64,000 bases of DNA from Pseudomonas sp. B21-048 (GTDB lineage Bacteria; Pseudomonadota; Gammaproteobacteria; Pseudomonadales; Pseudomonadaceae). The stretch is taken from assembly GCF_024748615.1 (NCBI RefSeq), contig NZ_CP087168.1, positions 868,001 through 932,000 on the forward strand. The letters are read 5' to 3'. The position numbers were made by a program, and so were the translations under genes. Position 1 is the stretch's first letter; the number at the start of each line of letters is the position of its first letter. The notes beneath the pieces were generated by a model. That model worked only from the letters and a program-made list of their open reading frames with translations, was not told where the DNA came from and searched no databases. Positions 17,519-26,268 of the stretch are shown here, one piece after another.

Positions 17519-19114
17519 CTACTTCACCTGGGTGGTGGCGAAGTTATTCGTGGTGAGGGGACTAATGTGATAGCCCACTACGTTGGCGCGCATTGCAGTG
17601 AACATCCGGGTGTGCGCCAGGCTGATCCACGGCTGGTCCTGATTGAAAATGGCCTGGGCCTGTTCGTAGAGCGCGGCGCGTTCGGCCGGATCCACTTTGG
17701 CCCGTGCCTGGTCGAGCAGTGCCTGGAATTTCTCGTTGCACCAGCGTGCATAGTTTTCGCCGTTTTTGGCGGCCTCACAACTGAGCATAGGCGTCAGGAA
17801 GTTATCCGGGTCGCCGTTATCGCCAGCCCATCCAGCGGCCACCATATCGTGCTCGCCATTTTTCGCGCGTTTGAGCATTTCGCCCCATTCCATGACACGA
17901 ATGTCCACGTTGATCCCGATTTTCGCCAGGTCAGCCTGCATCATCTGCGCGGCGAGCATCGGGTTCGGGTTGGTTGCACCCCCACCGTTGCGGGTGAACA
18001 GGGTAAACACCGTGCCTTGCGGCACACCGGCTTCCTTGATCAGGGCGCGAGCCTTGTCCAGGTCGCGGGGCGGGTTGGTCAATGTGTGGTTGTAGCCCAG
18101 CAAGGTGTCCGGGTACGGGTTGACCGCCACGGTGGCGTTGCCTTTGCCGAACAGGGCGTTGACCGCCGCTTCTTTGTCGAAGGCGATATCGATGGCTTTA
18201 CGCACCCGCACATCGCTCATGTACTTGCGAGTGGTGTTCATGGCGATATAGGAGACGGTCATCGCGTTCAGTTCATCGACCTTCAGCTTGTCGTCTTTCT
18301 TGATGCTCGGGATGTCATCCGGTTTCGGATACAGCGCGATCTGGCACTCATTGGCCTTGAGCTTTTGCAGGCGCACGTTGTTGTCGGTGGCAATCGCCAG
18401 AATCAGCGAATCAGCTGGTGGTTTGCCGCGGAAGTAGTCCGGGTTGGCCTTGAAGCGAACCTGAGCATCCTTGGCGTAACGCTGGAAGACGAACGGGCCG
18501 GTGCCGATTGGCTTGTTGTTCAGGTCGCCGGCCTTGTTGGCCTTGAGCAACTGATCGGCGTACTCGGCGGAGTAGATCGAGGAGAAGGCCATGGCGATGT
18601 CGGCCAGGAACGGCGCTTCACGGCGGGTCAGGGTGAATTTGACCGTGCTGTCGTCGACTCTCTTGACGCTTTTGAGCAGCTCTTTGAAGCCCATGCTTTC
18701 AAAGTACGGGAAGCCCACGCTCGACAGTTTGTGCCATGGGTGTTTCGGGTCCAGTTGACGCTGGAAGCTCCAGGCCACGTCGTCGGCGTTCATGTCGCGG
18801 GTCGGCTTGAAGTAGTCGGTGGTGTGAAACTTGACGCCTTTGCGCAGATGGAACGTGTAGGTCAGACCGTCGTCGCTGATGTCCCACGACTCGGCCAGTG
18901 CCGGGATCACTTCAGTGGTGCCGGGCTTGAAGTCCGCCAGACGATTGAAGATGGTTTCTGACACCGCGTCGCCTGTGACTGCAGTCGTGTACTGGACCAT
19001 GTCGAAGCCTTCCGGGCTGTTTTCGGTACAGACCACCAAGGGTTTGGCCGAGACGCCGACGGCGACACTCAGCAACGCGGCAGCGATGGCCGCTCGTAGG
19101 GGAAGCATTTTCAT
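17519..19114 (-). CDS. Peptide ABC transporter periplasmic binding protein (DppA-type), copy nearest the permeases
   Basis: 531 aa family-5 solute-binding protein with signal peptide (AAIAAALLSVAVGVSA, cleavage near residue 23). The mature protein begins LVVCTENSPEGFD and carries GLTYTFHLRKGVKFH, ADDVAWSFQR and GNGATVAVN-type landmarks, ending FATTQVK. It has Cys in VVCTE, matching the VFCSE of the two other copies. GAGGG precedes the ATG. Together with the other copies it likely widens the range of di- and tripeptides delivered to the single DppBCDF transporter, as known for P. aeruginosa DppA1-A5. Confidence 0.94.
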   Translation of the reverse strand: MKMLPLRAAIAAALLSVAVGVSAKPLVVCTENSPEGFDMVQYTTAVTGDAVSETIFNRLADFKPGTTEVIPALAESWDISDDGLTYTFHLRKGVKFHTTDYFKPTRDMNADDVAWSFQRQLDPKHPWHKLSSVGFPYFESMGFKELLKSVKRVDDSTVKFTLTRREAPFLADIAMAFSSIYSAEYADQLLKANKAGDLNNKPIGTGPFVFQRYAKDAQVRFKANPDYFRGKPPADSLILAIATDNNVRLQKLKANECQIALYPKPDDIPSIKKDDKLKVDELNAMTVSYIAMNTTRKYMSDVRVRKAIDIAFDKEAAVNALFGKGNATVAVNPYPDTLLGYNHTLTNPPRDLDKARALIKEAGVPQGTVFTLFTRNGGGATNPNPMLAAQMMQADLAKIGINVDIRVMEWGEMLKRAKNGEHDMVAAGWAGDNGDPDNFLTPMLSCEAAKNGENYARWCNEKFQALLDQARAKVDPAERAALYEQAQAIFNQDQPWISLAHTRMFTAMRANVVGYHISPLTTNNFATTQVK

Positions 19115-19189
19115 CTAGAGCCCTCTGCAATCGGTTGAACAGAAAAGCCAGACGGCCGACTCATCGTGAGTCAGCCGAAGGCGTGGGTT

Positions 19190-20623
19190 TTACAAAATGT
19201 TGAACGGGATGGTGGTCACGAGACGGAACTCGTTGATGCTGCCATCCGCCTGGTTTTCGCTGGCGCGGTGAGCGGTGTAGGTCGCGCGGATAGCGGTGGC
19301 CTTGAGTGGACCGCTCTGTACGGCGTACGAAGCACCGATGCCGTATTCATAGTGGTGTTCGCCATCCTGGCTCTGGATACCGTCGTAACCCTTGTTCGCC
19401 ACTCCGCCGTTGCCGGTGTAGTGAGTGCCGTCGATGCCCCAGCCGCGAGCCTGGTAGATGTTGAATTTCAGGCCCGGCACGCCGTATTCGGCCATGTTCA
19501 AACCGTAGGCAATCTGGAAGGACTTCTCGTTCGGGCCGTTGAAGTCCGAGAGCAAGGAGTTGGCCAGGTAGATGCCGTTGGTTTCGTGCAGGTAGTCGAA
19601 ATACTCGTTACCGTTCACTTCCTGGTAGGAGAAGGTCAGGCTGTGCGCCTGGTGGGTCAGGCCGAACGACAGGGAGTAGGTGTCGTTGTCGATTTTGCCT
19701 ATGAGGGCTTTACCTTCTTCCTGGGTTTTGTAGTAGTTCAGGCCGGTGGTCAGGCTCAGGACCTGGCTGTCGCCCAGCACATGACTGGCGCCGAAGTAGT
19801 ACTGGTTCCAGATGTCTTCGGCCTGGGTCGCCCACAGGCTGGTGGTCAGACTGGCAAATGGCGTGTAGGTGATACCGGCCGTGTTGACGTGATCGGTTTC
19901 GACGATGCCGTTGGCGTATTCGGTGCGGAACTTGCGTTGGCTTTGTTCGGTTCGCGGTGAATTGCGATCGAACGTACCGAGGTCGAAGCTCAGGTTTTCC
20001 AGCTCTTCGCTGTGCAGGCTCACGCCCTGGAAGCTCGAAGGCAGCGCACGGTTACCGATGACATCGACCATCGGGCTGCTGAAGTTCTGGCGGCCGGCGG
20101 TGAGGGTGGTGTTGGACACACGGGCCTTGACGTTGGCCAGGCCCAGCTTGCTCCACTGTCCGACGGCGTCGCCACCTTCTTCGGTCAGGGTACGGTTGTT
20201 GCCCGCCCCGGAACGGGTGCCCGGTGCGCCGCCGTTGTTGGACGCCAGATCCTTGCGATCACGATCCAGAGCGATGGCGTTGTAGGCCGCCACTTCGGTA
20301 CTGAAACCCACGGTGCCTTCAGTGAAGCCGGAGTTGTACTTGAGGATGGTGCCTTGAACCCAGTTGATACGACGATCAGTCGGGGTCGATACGCCGTCTT
20401 TCTTGTAGCTGAACGTGGCGCCACGTTTCAGTTGCTCGTTGGCGTACCAGTTGCGCGTAGTGCCGCTGATCGATTGGCCTTCGACAAAGCCAGTGGCTTC
20501 ACTCTGAGCACTTTTCTCTTTCACGGTAACCGGAGTAAAAGCCTGGCTCTGGGATTCTGCGTAAGCCGTGGCGGTCACGCTGCTGATGGCCAAGGCCAAT
20601 ATCGCGGTGCTGCTCAGTTTCAT
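19190..20623 (-). CDS. OprD-family outer-membrane porin, OpdP-like
   Basis: 477 aa porin with signal peptide (cleaved near AYAES, residue 23). It shows the OprD features: amphipathic beta strands throughout, the family segment GFVEGQSISGTTRNWYANE near the N-terminus, and a terminal beta strand ending in FNIL. Lying between dipeptide-binding-protein genes, it is most probably the peptide porin OpdP, which in P. aeruginosa sits in the same place and admits Gly-Glu and carbapenems. GGGGAA precedes the start. Another OprD subfamily cannot be ruled out by eye. Confidence 0.9.
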   Translation of the reverse strand: MKLSSTAILALAISSVTATAYAESQSQAFTPVTVKEKSAQSEATGFVEGQSISGTTRNWYANEQLKRGATFSYKKDGVSTPTDRRINWVQGTILKYNSGFTEGTVGFSTEVAAYNAIALDRDRKDLASNNGGAPGTRSGAGNNRTLTEEGGDAVGQWSKLGLANVKARVSNTTLTAGRQNFSSPMVDVIGNRALPSSFQGVSLHSEELENLSFDLGTFDRNSPRTEQSQRKFRTEYANGIVETDHVNTAGITYTPFASLTTSLWATQAEDIWNQYYFGASHVLGDSQVLSLTTGLNYYKTQEEGKALIGKIDNDTYSLSFGLTHQAHSLTFSYQEVNGNEYFDYLHETNGIYLANSLLSDFNGPNEKSFQIAYGLNMAEYGVPGLKFNIYQARGWGIDGTHYTGNGGVANKGYDGIQSQDGEHHYEYGIGASYAVQSGPLKATAIRATYTAHRASENQADGSINEFRLVTTIPFNIL

Positions 20624-20795
20624 GGGGGAAGCTCCTTACTTTCTTTTTTTTTAATGCCGGTCTTTTTTGGTGATCCGGCTATTTGGTTTAGAACTCATGC
20701 ACGCATCGCAAACGTTTGCTACAGGCCGAATTGGCGAATTACGGCAATACGCTTGCGTGAGGGCGGAATCCGCCCCCAGCGTTTTGGCTAATGGG

Positions 20796-22397
20796 TTATT
20801 GGTCGATACTGACGCCCGAGAACACGTTACGGCCGAAAGGACTCACCTTGAATCCTTCGATTTTGGCGCTCAGCGGCTGGTTGACCGTTGAGTGGGCGAC
20901 CGGCGTGATGGGTACCTGCTGCTTGAGGTACTGCTGCGCCTGTTTGTAGAGCACGGTGCGCTGGTCGCGATCGGTCACGACCTTGGCCTGCTTGATCAGC
21001 TTGTCGTAAGCCGGATCACACCACATGGAGTAGTTGTTGCCGCCAATGGCATCGCAGCTGTACAGCGTGGCGAGCCAGTTGTCCGGGTCCCCGTTGTCAC
21101 CGGTCCAGCCAATCAGGCTGATGTCATGCTCGCCGTTCTTGGTGCGCTTGATGTACTCGCCCCATTCGTAGCTGACGATCTTGACCTTGAGGCCGATTTT
21201 CGCCCAATCCGCCTGGAGCATTTCGGCCATCAGCTTGGCGTTGGGGTTGTACGGACGCTGGACCGGCATGGCCCAGAGGGTGATTTCGGTGCCTTCCTTC
21301 ACGCCGGCAGCCTTGAGCAGTTCCTTGGCTTTTTCCGGGTTGTAGGCGGCGTCTTTAATTGTCTCGTCGTAGGACCATTGGGTCGGTGGCATGGCGTTAA
21401 CCGCCAGTTGACCGGCGCCTTGATAGACGGCGTTGAGAATGCCTTGCTTGTTCACCGCCATGTCCAGCGCCTGGCGCACTTCGAGCTGATCGAACGGTTT
21501 GTGCCGCACGTTATAGGCGATGTAACCAAGGTTGAAGCCGGGTTTCTCGATCAGTTGCAGTTTCGGATCGTTTTTCAGCGCAGTCACGTCGGCGGGGCGC
21601 GGGTGCAGGGTGATCTGGCATTCGTTGGCCTTGAGTTTCTGCACGCGCACCGAGGCGTCGGTGTTGATGGCGAAAATCAGGTTGTCGAGCTTGACCCTGC
21701 TCGGGTCCCAGTACTGCTTGTTGCCGCTGTAGCGGATGTTGGAATCTTTCTGGTAGCTCTTGAACACGAACGGACCAGTACCGATCGGCTTCTGGTTGAT
21801 GTCGCTCGGCTTGCCGGAGGCCAGCAACTGATCGGCGTATTCGGCGGAGAGGATGGCGGCGAAACTCATGGCGATGTTCTGGATGAACGCGGCGTCGACG
21901 CTGTTGAGCGTCATCACCACGGTCAGCGGCCCGGTCTTCTCGACCTTGGCGATGTTCTTGTTCAGGCTCATTCCGTTGAAATACGGGAACTCGGTCGGGT
22001 AAGCCTTACGGAAAGTTTGCTGCGGATCGAGCATGCGATTGAAGGTGAACAGCACGTCATCGGCGTTGAAATCGCGGGTCGGTGTGAAGTATTGGGTCGT
22101 GTGAAATTTCACCCCTTCGCGCAGATGAAAGGTGTACGCGAGGCCGTCCTCGGAAATGTCCCAGCGGGTTGCCAGGCCCGGTACAACGTTGGTGGCGCCT
22201 TTTTCAAACTCTGCCAGTCGGTTGTACAGCGGCTCGGCGGCGTCGTTATCGGTCGCGGTGGTGTACTGCGCGGTATCGAAACCAGCGGGGCTGCCTTCGG
22301 AACAGAACACCAGGCTGTTATTGGCGGCCTGGCTGAAAGGCGTGGCGGCCAATAGGCCGGTGCCCAGCAATGCGGATAAAACCAAGGTATGGCGCAT
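20796..22397 (-). CDS. Peptide ABC transporter periplasmic binding protein (DppA-type), second copy
   Basis: 533 aa family-5 binding protein. Signal peptide LVLSALLGTGLLAATPFSQA, then NSLVFCSEGSPAGFD and LAYTFHLREGVKFH. Start at 22397 has GAGGGAG upstream and is preferred to 22427. It is much closer to the copy at 24323-22698 than to the one at 19114-17519 (shared runs such as VNAMPPTQWSYD and LWAMPVQRPYNPNAKLMAEM), so these two look like a more recent duplication. Confidence 0.94.
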   Translation of the reverse strand: MRHTLVLSALLGTGLLAATPFSQAANNSLVFCSEGSPAGFDTAQYTTATDNDAAEPLYNRLAEFEKGATNVVPGLATRWDISEDGLAYTFHLREGVKFHTTQYFTPTRDFNADDVLFTFNRMLDPQQTFRKAYPTEFPYFNGMSLNKNIAKVEKTGPLTVVMTLNSVDAAFIQNIAMSFAAILSAEYADQLLASGKPSDINQKPIGTGPFVFKSYQKDSNIRYSGNKQYWDPSRVKLDNLIFAINTDASVRVQKLKANECQITLHPRPADVTALKNDPKLQLIEKPGFNLGYIAYNVRHKPFDQLEVRQALDMAVNKQGILNAVYQGAGQLAVNAMPPTQWSYDETIKDAAYNPEKAKELLKAAGVKEGTEITLWAMPVQRPYNPNAKLMAEMLQADWAKIGLKVKIVSYEWGEYIKRTKNGEHDISLIGWTGDNGDPDNWLATLYSCDAIGGNNYSMWCDPAYDKLIKQAKVVTDRDQRTVLYKQAQQYLKQQVPITPVAHSTVNQPLSAKIEGFKVSPFGRNVFSGVSIDQ

Positions 22398-22697
22398 GAC
22401 GCTCCCTCTTTTTGTAGTGTTATTCAATGCGCCGCGATCCCGTCCGGGGACGTTGTGGCTGCATTGAGCTCAAACCAATACGGGCAGCAAACCGATAGCC
22501 CACGCAATCACTGGTCAGAATCCGACGGTAGGTGCCGTGGATCTGGCAGTAAATGCGCTGAGTCCTAAAGACTCGTAGGAAAAGTCAACGCGTCCTAAAC
22601 CCTGCTGCACCAGGCAGTGGATTTGGATGTAGGAAAATTCCTGGCTTCTCGGCAAAAAAAGCAGCGGCGACGCTGAAAACGTCGCCGCTGCCTTTTC
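22398..22697. other. Intergenic region between two binding-protein genes
   Basis: About 300 bases holding the terminator of the upstream gene (22654-22691) and presumably a separate promoter for the downstream block from 22397. No gene or clear operator was found; T-rich tracts and GGATTT repeats are visible but not interpretable. Confidence 0.45.
22654..22691 (-). terminator. Intrinsic terminator after the third binding-protein gene
   Basis: On the minus strand a perfect 12-bp GC-rich stem (22691-22680 with 22672-22661) and 7-base loop is followed by seven T. It lies 7 bases after the stop codon at 22698 and so separates this gene from the rest of the dpp cluster. Confidence 0.92.
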
Positions 22698-24323
22698 TTA
22701 TTGGCTGACGCTGACGCCGTAGAAGGAGTTCAAGCCAAACGGGCTGATCTTGAAGTCCTGCACATTGGCGCGCATGGGTTGGAACACCGTCGAGTGAGCG
22801 ATAGGTGTCATTGGAATAGCATCTTTGAGGACGTGTTGCGCCTGTTTGTACAGTTCGGTGCGCTTGGCCTGATCGGTGGTGCGCTTGGCTTCTTTCACGA
22901 TGCCGTCAAACTTCTTATCACACCACTTGGAGAAGTTGTTGCCCTGCAACGAGTCGCAACCGAACAGCACGTTGAGCCAGTTGTCCGGGTCACCATTGTC
23001 GCCACTCCAGCCGATGATCATCGCCTGGTTTTCGCCGCCCTTGGAACGCTTGATGTACTCGCCCCATTCGTAGCTGGTGATCTTGACGTTCAGGCCAATC
23101 TTCTTCCAGTCGGACTGCAGCATTTCAGCCATCAGCTTGGCGTTCGGGTTGTACGGACGCTGTACCGGCATCGCCCACAGAACGATTTCGGTGCCTTCCT
23201 TGACGCCGGCTTCCTTGAGCAGCTCTTTGGCTTTCTCAGGGTTGTACGGCGCATCCTTGATAGTGGTGTCGTAAGACCACTGGGTTGGTGGCATGGCGTT
23301 GACGGCCAGTTGACCCGCGCCCTGATAAACCGAGTCGATGATCTGCGGCTTGTTGACTGCCATGTCCAGCGCCTGACGAACTCGCAGGTCGGCCAGCGGG
23401 TTCGGTTCGTTGCTGCCCTTGACCTTGTCCATCACGTTGTAGGCGATGTAACCCAGGTTAAACCCGGCCTGATCAGGCACCTTCAGGGTTTTGTCTTCCT
23501 TCAACGCCTTCAGGTCGGCCGGACGAGGGAACAGGGTGACCTGACACTCGTTCTTTTTCAGCTTCTGAATACGCACCGACGGGTCGGTGGTGATGGCGAA
23601 GATCAGGTTGTCGATCTTCACGTCGTCAGGCTTCCAGTAGTCCTTGTTCCCGGTGTAGCGGATGTTGGAGTCTTTCTGGTAGCTCTTGAACACAAACGGA
23701 CCAGTACCGACCGGTTTCTGGTTGATGTCGGCGGCTTTGCCTTCCTTGAGCAACTGGGCAGCGTACTCGGCGGACTGGACCGAGGCGAAACTCATGGCCA
23801 TGTTCTGAATGAACGCGGCATCAACTTCTTTGAGGGTGAACTTGACCGTATGGTCATCGACTTTATCGATCTTGGTGATGTTGGTGTCCATTCCCATGTC
23901 GGTGAAGTACGGGAATTCGGTCGGGTATGCCTTACGGAACGGATCATCCTTGTTAATCATGCGATTGAAGGTGAACAGCACGTCGTCGGCGTTGAACTCA
24001 CGAGTGGGCTTGAAGTACGGGGTGGTGTGGAACTTGACGCCTTCACGCAGGTGAAAGGTATAAGTCAGGCCATCATCGGAAATGTCCCACTTGGTCGCCA
24101 GACCAGGAATCACGGCGGTGCCGCCGCGCTCGAACTGGGTCAGGCGGTTGAACATGGTTTCGGCTGAGGCGTCAAAGTCGGTTCCGGTGGTGTACTGACC
24201 CGGGTCAAAACCGGCCGGGCTCCCTTCGGAGCAAAACACCAGGCTAGTCGCCGCGGCGGCGAAAGGTGCGCTGGCTAACAAGCCTGCGCCGACTAAAAAC
24301 GGAATGACCGCGTGTTTAAGCAT
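22698..24323 (-). CDS. Peptide ABC transporter periplasmic binding protein (DppA-type), third copy
   Basis: 541 aa family-5 binding protein. Signal peptide (VIPFLVGAGLLASAPFAAA, cleavage near residue 25), then TSLVFCSEGSPAGFD, ADDVLFTFNRMI, and GENQAMIIGWSGDNGDPDNW. Start 24323 has GAGG 8 bases upstream; 24347 is an in-frame alternative. The gene has its own terminator and an upstream palindrome, so it may be expressed separately from dppBCDF. Role: binding of di/tripeptides in the periplasm. Confidence 0.94.
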   Translation of the reverse strand: MLKHAVIPFLVGAGLLASAPFAAAATSLVFCSEGSPAGFDPGQYTTGTDFDASAETMFNRLTQFERGGTAVIPGLATKWDISDDGLTYTFHLREGVKFHTTPYFKPTREFNADDVLFTFNRMINKDDPFRKAYPTEFPYFTDMGMDTNITKIDKVDDHTVKFTLKEVDAAFIQNMAMSFASVQSAEYAAQLLKEGKAADINQKPVGTGPFVFKSYQKDSNIRYTGNKDYWKPDDVKIDNLIFAITTDPSVRIQKLKKNECQVTLFPRPADLKALKEDKTLKVPDQAGFNLGYIAYNVMDKVKGSNEPNPLADLRVRQALDMAVNKPQIIDSVYQGAGQLAVNAMPPTQWSYDTTIKDAPYNPEKAKELLKEAGVKEGTEIVLWAMPVQRPYNPNAKLMAEMLQSDWKKIGLNVKITSYEWGEYIKRSKGGENQAMIIGWSGDNGDPDNWLNVLFGCDSLQGNNFSKWCDKKFDGIVKEAKRTTDQAKRTELYKQAQHVLKDAIPMTPIAHSTVFQPMRANVQDFKISPFGLNSFYGVSVSQ

Positions 24324-24448
24324 GTTGGCCTCATGATTTGTTGTCATTTTTGGATTTTGAGGTACGACCTCGTGAGCCGTTCCTGCGGATACTTATGCAG
24401 GGGCCATACCCAATGCAAGGTCCAGAATGGCCACAAACCTTAAACAGT

Positions 24449-24462
24449 GGTACGAACGTACC
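24449..24462. promoter_or_regulatory. Perfect palindrome upstream of the third binding-protein gene
   Basis: GGTACGAACGTACC is a 6-2-6 inverted repeat, 126 bases before the start codon at 24323. It could be an operator, for instance for a PsdR-like repressor of peptide uptake, but I do not know that site and no regulator gene is present here. Confidence 0.3.
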
Positions 24463-24583
24463 TTAATGTCGCATATGTATAAATGCTGAGGTATTTGACC
24501 GTTTGCGCAGGTTTTTTTAGGTGCAAATCGCGCACCGACAAAGGGCGATCGGGGCGTTTTATGCACCCGATTGGCGCCAGGTG

Positions 24584-24889
24584 TTACTTATTTATACCCA
24601 CCCCATAGAAGGGAGTAAGGCCGAAAGGGCTGATCTTGAAGTCGGCAACTTCCTTGCGCAGTGGCTGGAATACCGTCGAGTTGGCAATCGGTGTGATCGG
24701 TACTTGTTGCTTGATGATTTGCTGTGCCTGCTGGTACAGATTGACCCGCTGCTGTTTGCCCGTGGACACCTTGGCTTGCTGCACCAGCTTGTCGTAAGCC
24801 GGGTCGCACCATTTGGCGTAGTTGCTGCCTTTCACTGCGGCGCAGCTGTAGAGCACGCCGAGCCAGTTGTCCGGGTCGCCGTTATCGCC
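24584..24889 (-). pseudogene. C-terminal remnant of a fourth DppA-type binding protein
   Basis: About 101 codons (from DNGDPDNWLGVLYSC to the stop after FYGVGINK) match the C-terminal fifth of the two neighbouring binding proteins almost residue for residue (compare SPFGLNSFYGVSVSQ). Upstream of the GDNGDPD motif the reading frame continues for about 15 codons into unrelated, repeat-like DNA. The signal peptide and about 430 residues are missing, so this is a deletion remnant and not a functional binding protein. Confidence 0.9.
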
Positions 24890-25430
24890 TTTTTTGAGGG
24901 GGACCCCTTTGTTCGGGCATACCTCTTGGGCCATTTTGGATCTTGGCGGCCTGAGCTGCCGAAGGCTGCGATCTTTTGATCTCGATCTTGGCGGTCAAAT
25001 AGCCGACCAAGTTCTTGCTGATTTGAGTACATATCCATTTCTGCGGTAACGGCCACTTAGGGTTTCGCCCTTACGGCGACTCACTTTTTTTACAAGCGCC
25101 TAAAAAAAGTAAGCAAAAAAACGCTCGCCCCAAGCGTCCGGCCCCTCGCTGAGGCTCGGCGTTCCTTCGCTCCGGTATCCATCTGGGGGCATCGCCCTAC
25201 GGTCTGCTTCGCTACGACCTACATGCGATGGGTTCGACTGCGTCGAACGGCGCTGCGCGCCAATCCCCAGATGAACACCTCCACTCAGCCTCCCGAAGGG
25301 GCGGGTGGATCAAAATCAAAAGCCAGATCAAAAGCTGCAGGCGAGCTAACGCTCGGCCTGTTGAGTGGTGAGGGGCGGGTGTATGCCGCTGCACTGTAGG
25401 AGCGAGGCTTGCCCGCGAAGGCGGACTGAT
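24890..25430. repeat. Dispersed repeat element of the P. fluorescens group plus REP-type fragments
   Basis: No gene is supported. The stretch at about 25047-25330 (from CGGTAACGGCCACTTAGGG through the two AAAAAAAGT tracts to GGGGCGGGTGGATCAAAATC) resembles, from memory, a several-hundred-base element found many times in fluorescent pseudomonads. It is preceded by the REP-like AGGCTGCGATCTTTTGATC (24965-24983), also seen at 46290, and followed by a REP core at 25397-25427 (GTAGGAGCGAGGCTTGCCCG). It abuts the truncated binding-protein gene. Confidence 0.65.
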
Positions 25431-25662
25431 AGTCGACCAATCTGTTATTGAATGTTTAAGAAATTGGCATGAATCGCAGAAGTTTCCCACGCAGTTTCCA
25501 GGTTGTCGGTCGGACGTGGGCCTTCTAGTCTTTGGCTGTCGCTGCAAAACCAGCGAGCAGGTGTGGAAACCTGACCCTTAAGTAGTTGCATTGCATCCCC
25601 ACCGTAATCATTGCCGACGTCTTCTTTCGTCTGCAAACTGCGTCATGGCGGCTGTGCGTGGG

Positions 25663-25772
25663 CAGACTTCGGTCTGGCCGGGTGCCTACTTACCGGTTTT
25701 CCACCCTGCGTACAGCTGCCACCTTTTTGTCGTGTGGAAACGACAAATGGATGGCTCCCACTCGCAAGTAGG
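25663..25772 (+). promoter_or_regulatory. Structured 5' leader of the DUF6124-like gene, possible RBS-sequestering RNA
   Basis: Several pairings can be drawn. CAGAC-TTCG-GTCTG (25663-25676) is a hairpin with a UUCG tetraloop. TTTGTCG (25726-25732) pairs with CGACAAA (25741-25747), and its loop GTGGAAA (25734-25740) is complementary to TTTCCAC (25698-25704), giving a potential pseudoknot. CCTACTT (25685-25691) is complementary to AAGTAGG (25766-25772), which overlaps the ribosome site AGGAG of the gene starting at 25781. Short reading frames across the region look like chance. Confidence 0.5.
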
Positions 25773-25780
25773 AGTTTTAT

Positions 25781-26149
25781 ATGGATAAGTTAATCCCGGA
25801 TCCACCCTTCAACACCACCACCCCCAACGCCGAAGCTTCGCGCACCGAAGAATTACTCAAAGACCGCGAAGCCATAAAGCGCGCCCTCGACTACTACCTC
25901 GATCCCCCCGCGCAATACACCGAAAAGCCCCGCCGCCCCAGCACGATGTTCATGGTCGCCCCGGGTGCCGGCACCGAAAGCCTGCTGGCCTATGCCTACG
26001 AATCGTTGGCCTCAGCGAGTGTCCTGGCCACCGATTTCGCCAACAATCTGATCGGCCCGCAGCGTCATACGGCGTTGGCAATTCAGCAGATTGTCATGTT
26101 GGCGGAGTTGGCGGTGAACCGAGCGTTGGATAACGTCGATCCGGCGTAG
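25781..26149 (+). CDS. Small DUF6124/DUF3077-like Pseudomonas protein of unknown function
   Basis: 122 aa, no signal peptide or membrane helix. The C-terminal half (LLAYAYESLASASVLATDFANNL and IQQIVMLAELAVNRALD) is an alanine-rich helical pair I associate with small Pseudomonas-specific proteins of the DUF6124/DUF3077 type; the N-terminal 60 residues are Pro-rich and probably flexible. AGGAG lies 7 bases before the ATG, within a leader that can fold over it. Function unknown. Confidence 0.75.
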   Translation: MDKLIPDPPFNTTTPNAEASRTEELLKDREAIKRALDYYLDPPAQYTEKPRRPSTMFMVAPGAGTESLLAYAYESLASASVLATDFANNLIGPQRHTALAIQQIVMLAELAVNRALDNVDPA

Positions 26150-26217
26150 ACCGTGATTGGCGGCAGACCAATCAACACAAGGCCTGACGGACAAACTCCA
26201 TTTCTTCAGGGCACAAA

Positions 26218-26250
26218 AAAACCGGCGATCACTTATTGATCGCCGGTTTT
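26218..26250. terminator. Bidirectional terminator between convergent genes
   Basis: AAAACCGGCGATCA (26218-26231) and TGATCGCCGGTTTT (26237-26250) form a perfect 14-bp stem with a 5-base loop. It lies between the DUF6124-like gene and the convergent SIMPL gene. Confidence 0.9.
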
Positions 26251-26268
26251 CGTTTAACCCTTATCCAA

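Noticed and set aside
25586..25771. 60-codon frame in the DUF6124 leader
   Set aside because: Overlaps the structured leader in several frames without ribosome site or homology that I know; more likely RNA than protein.
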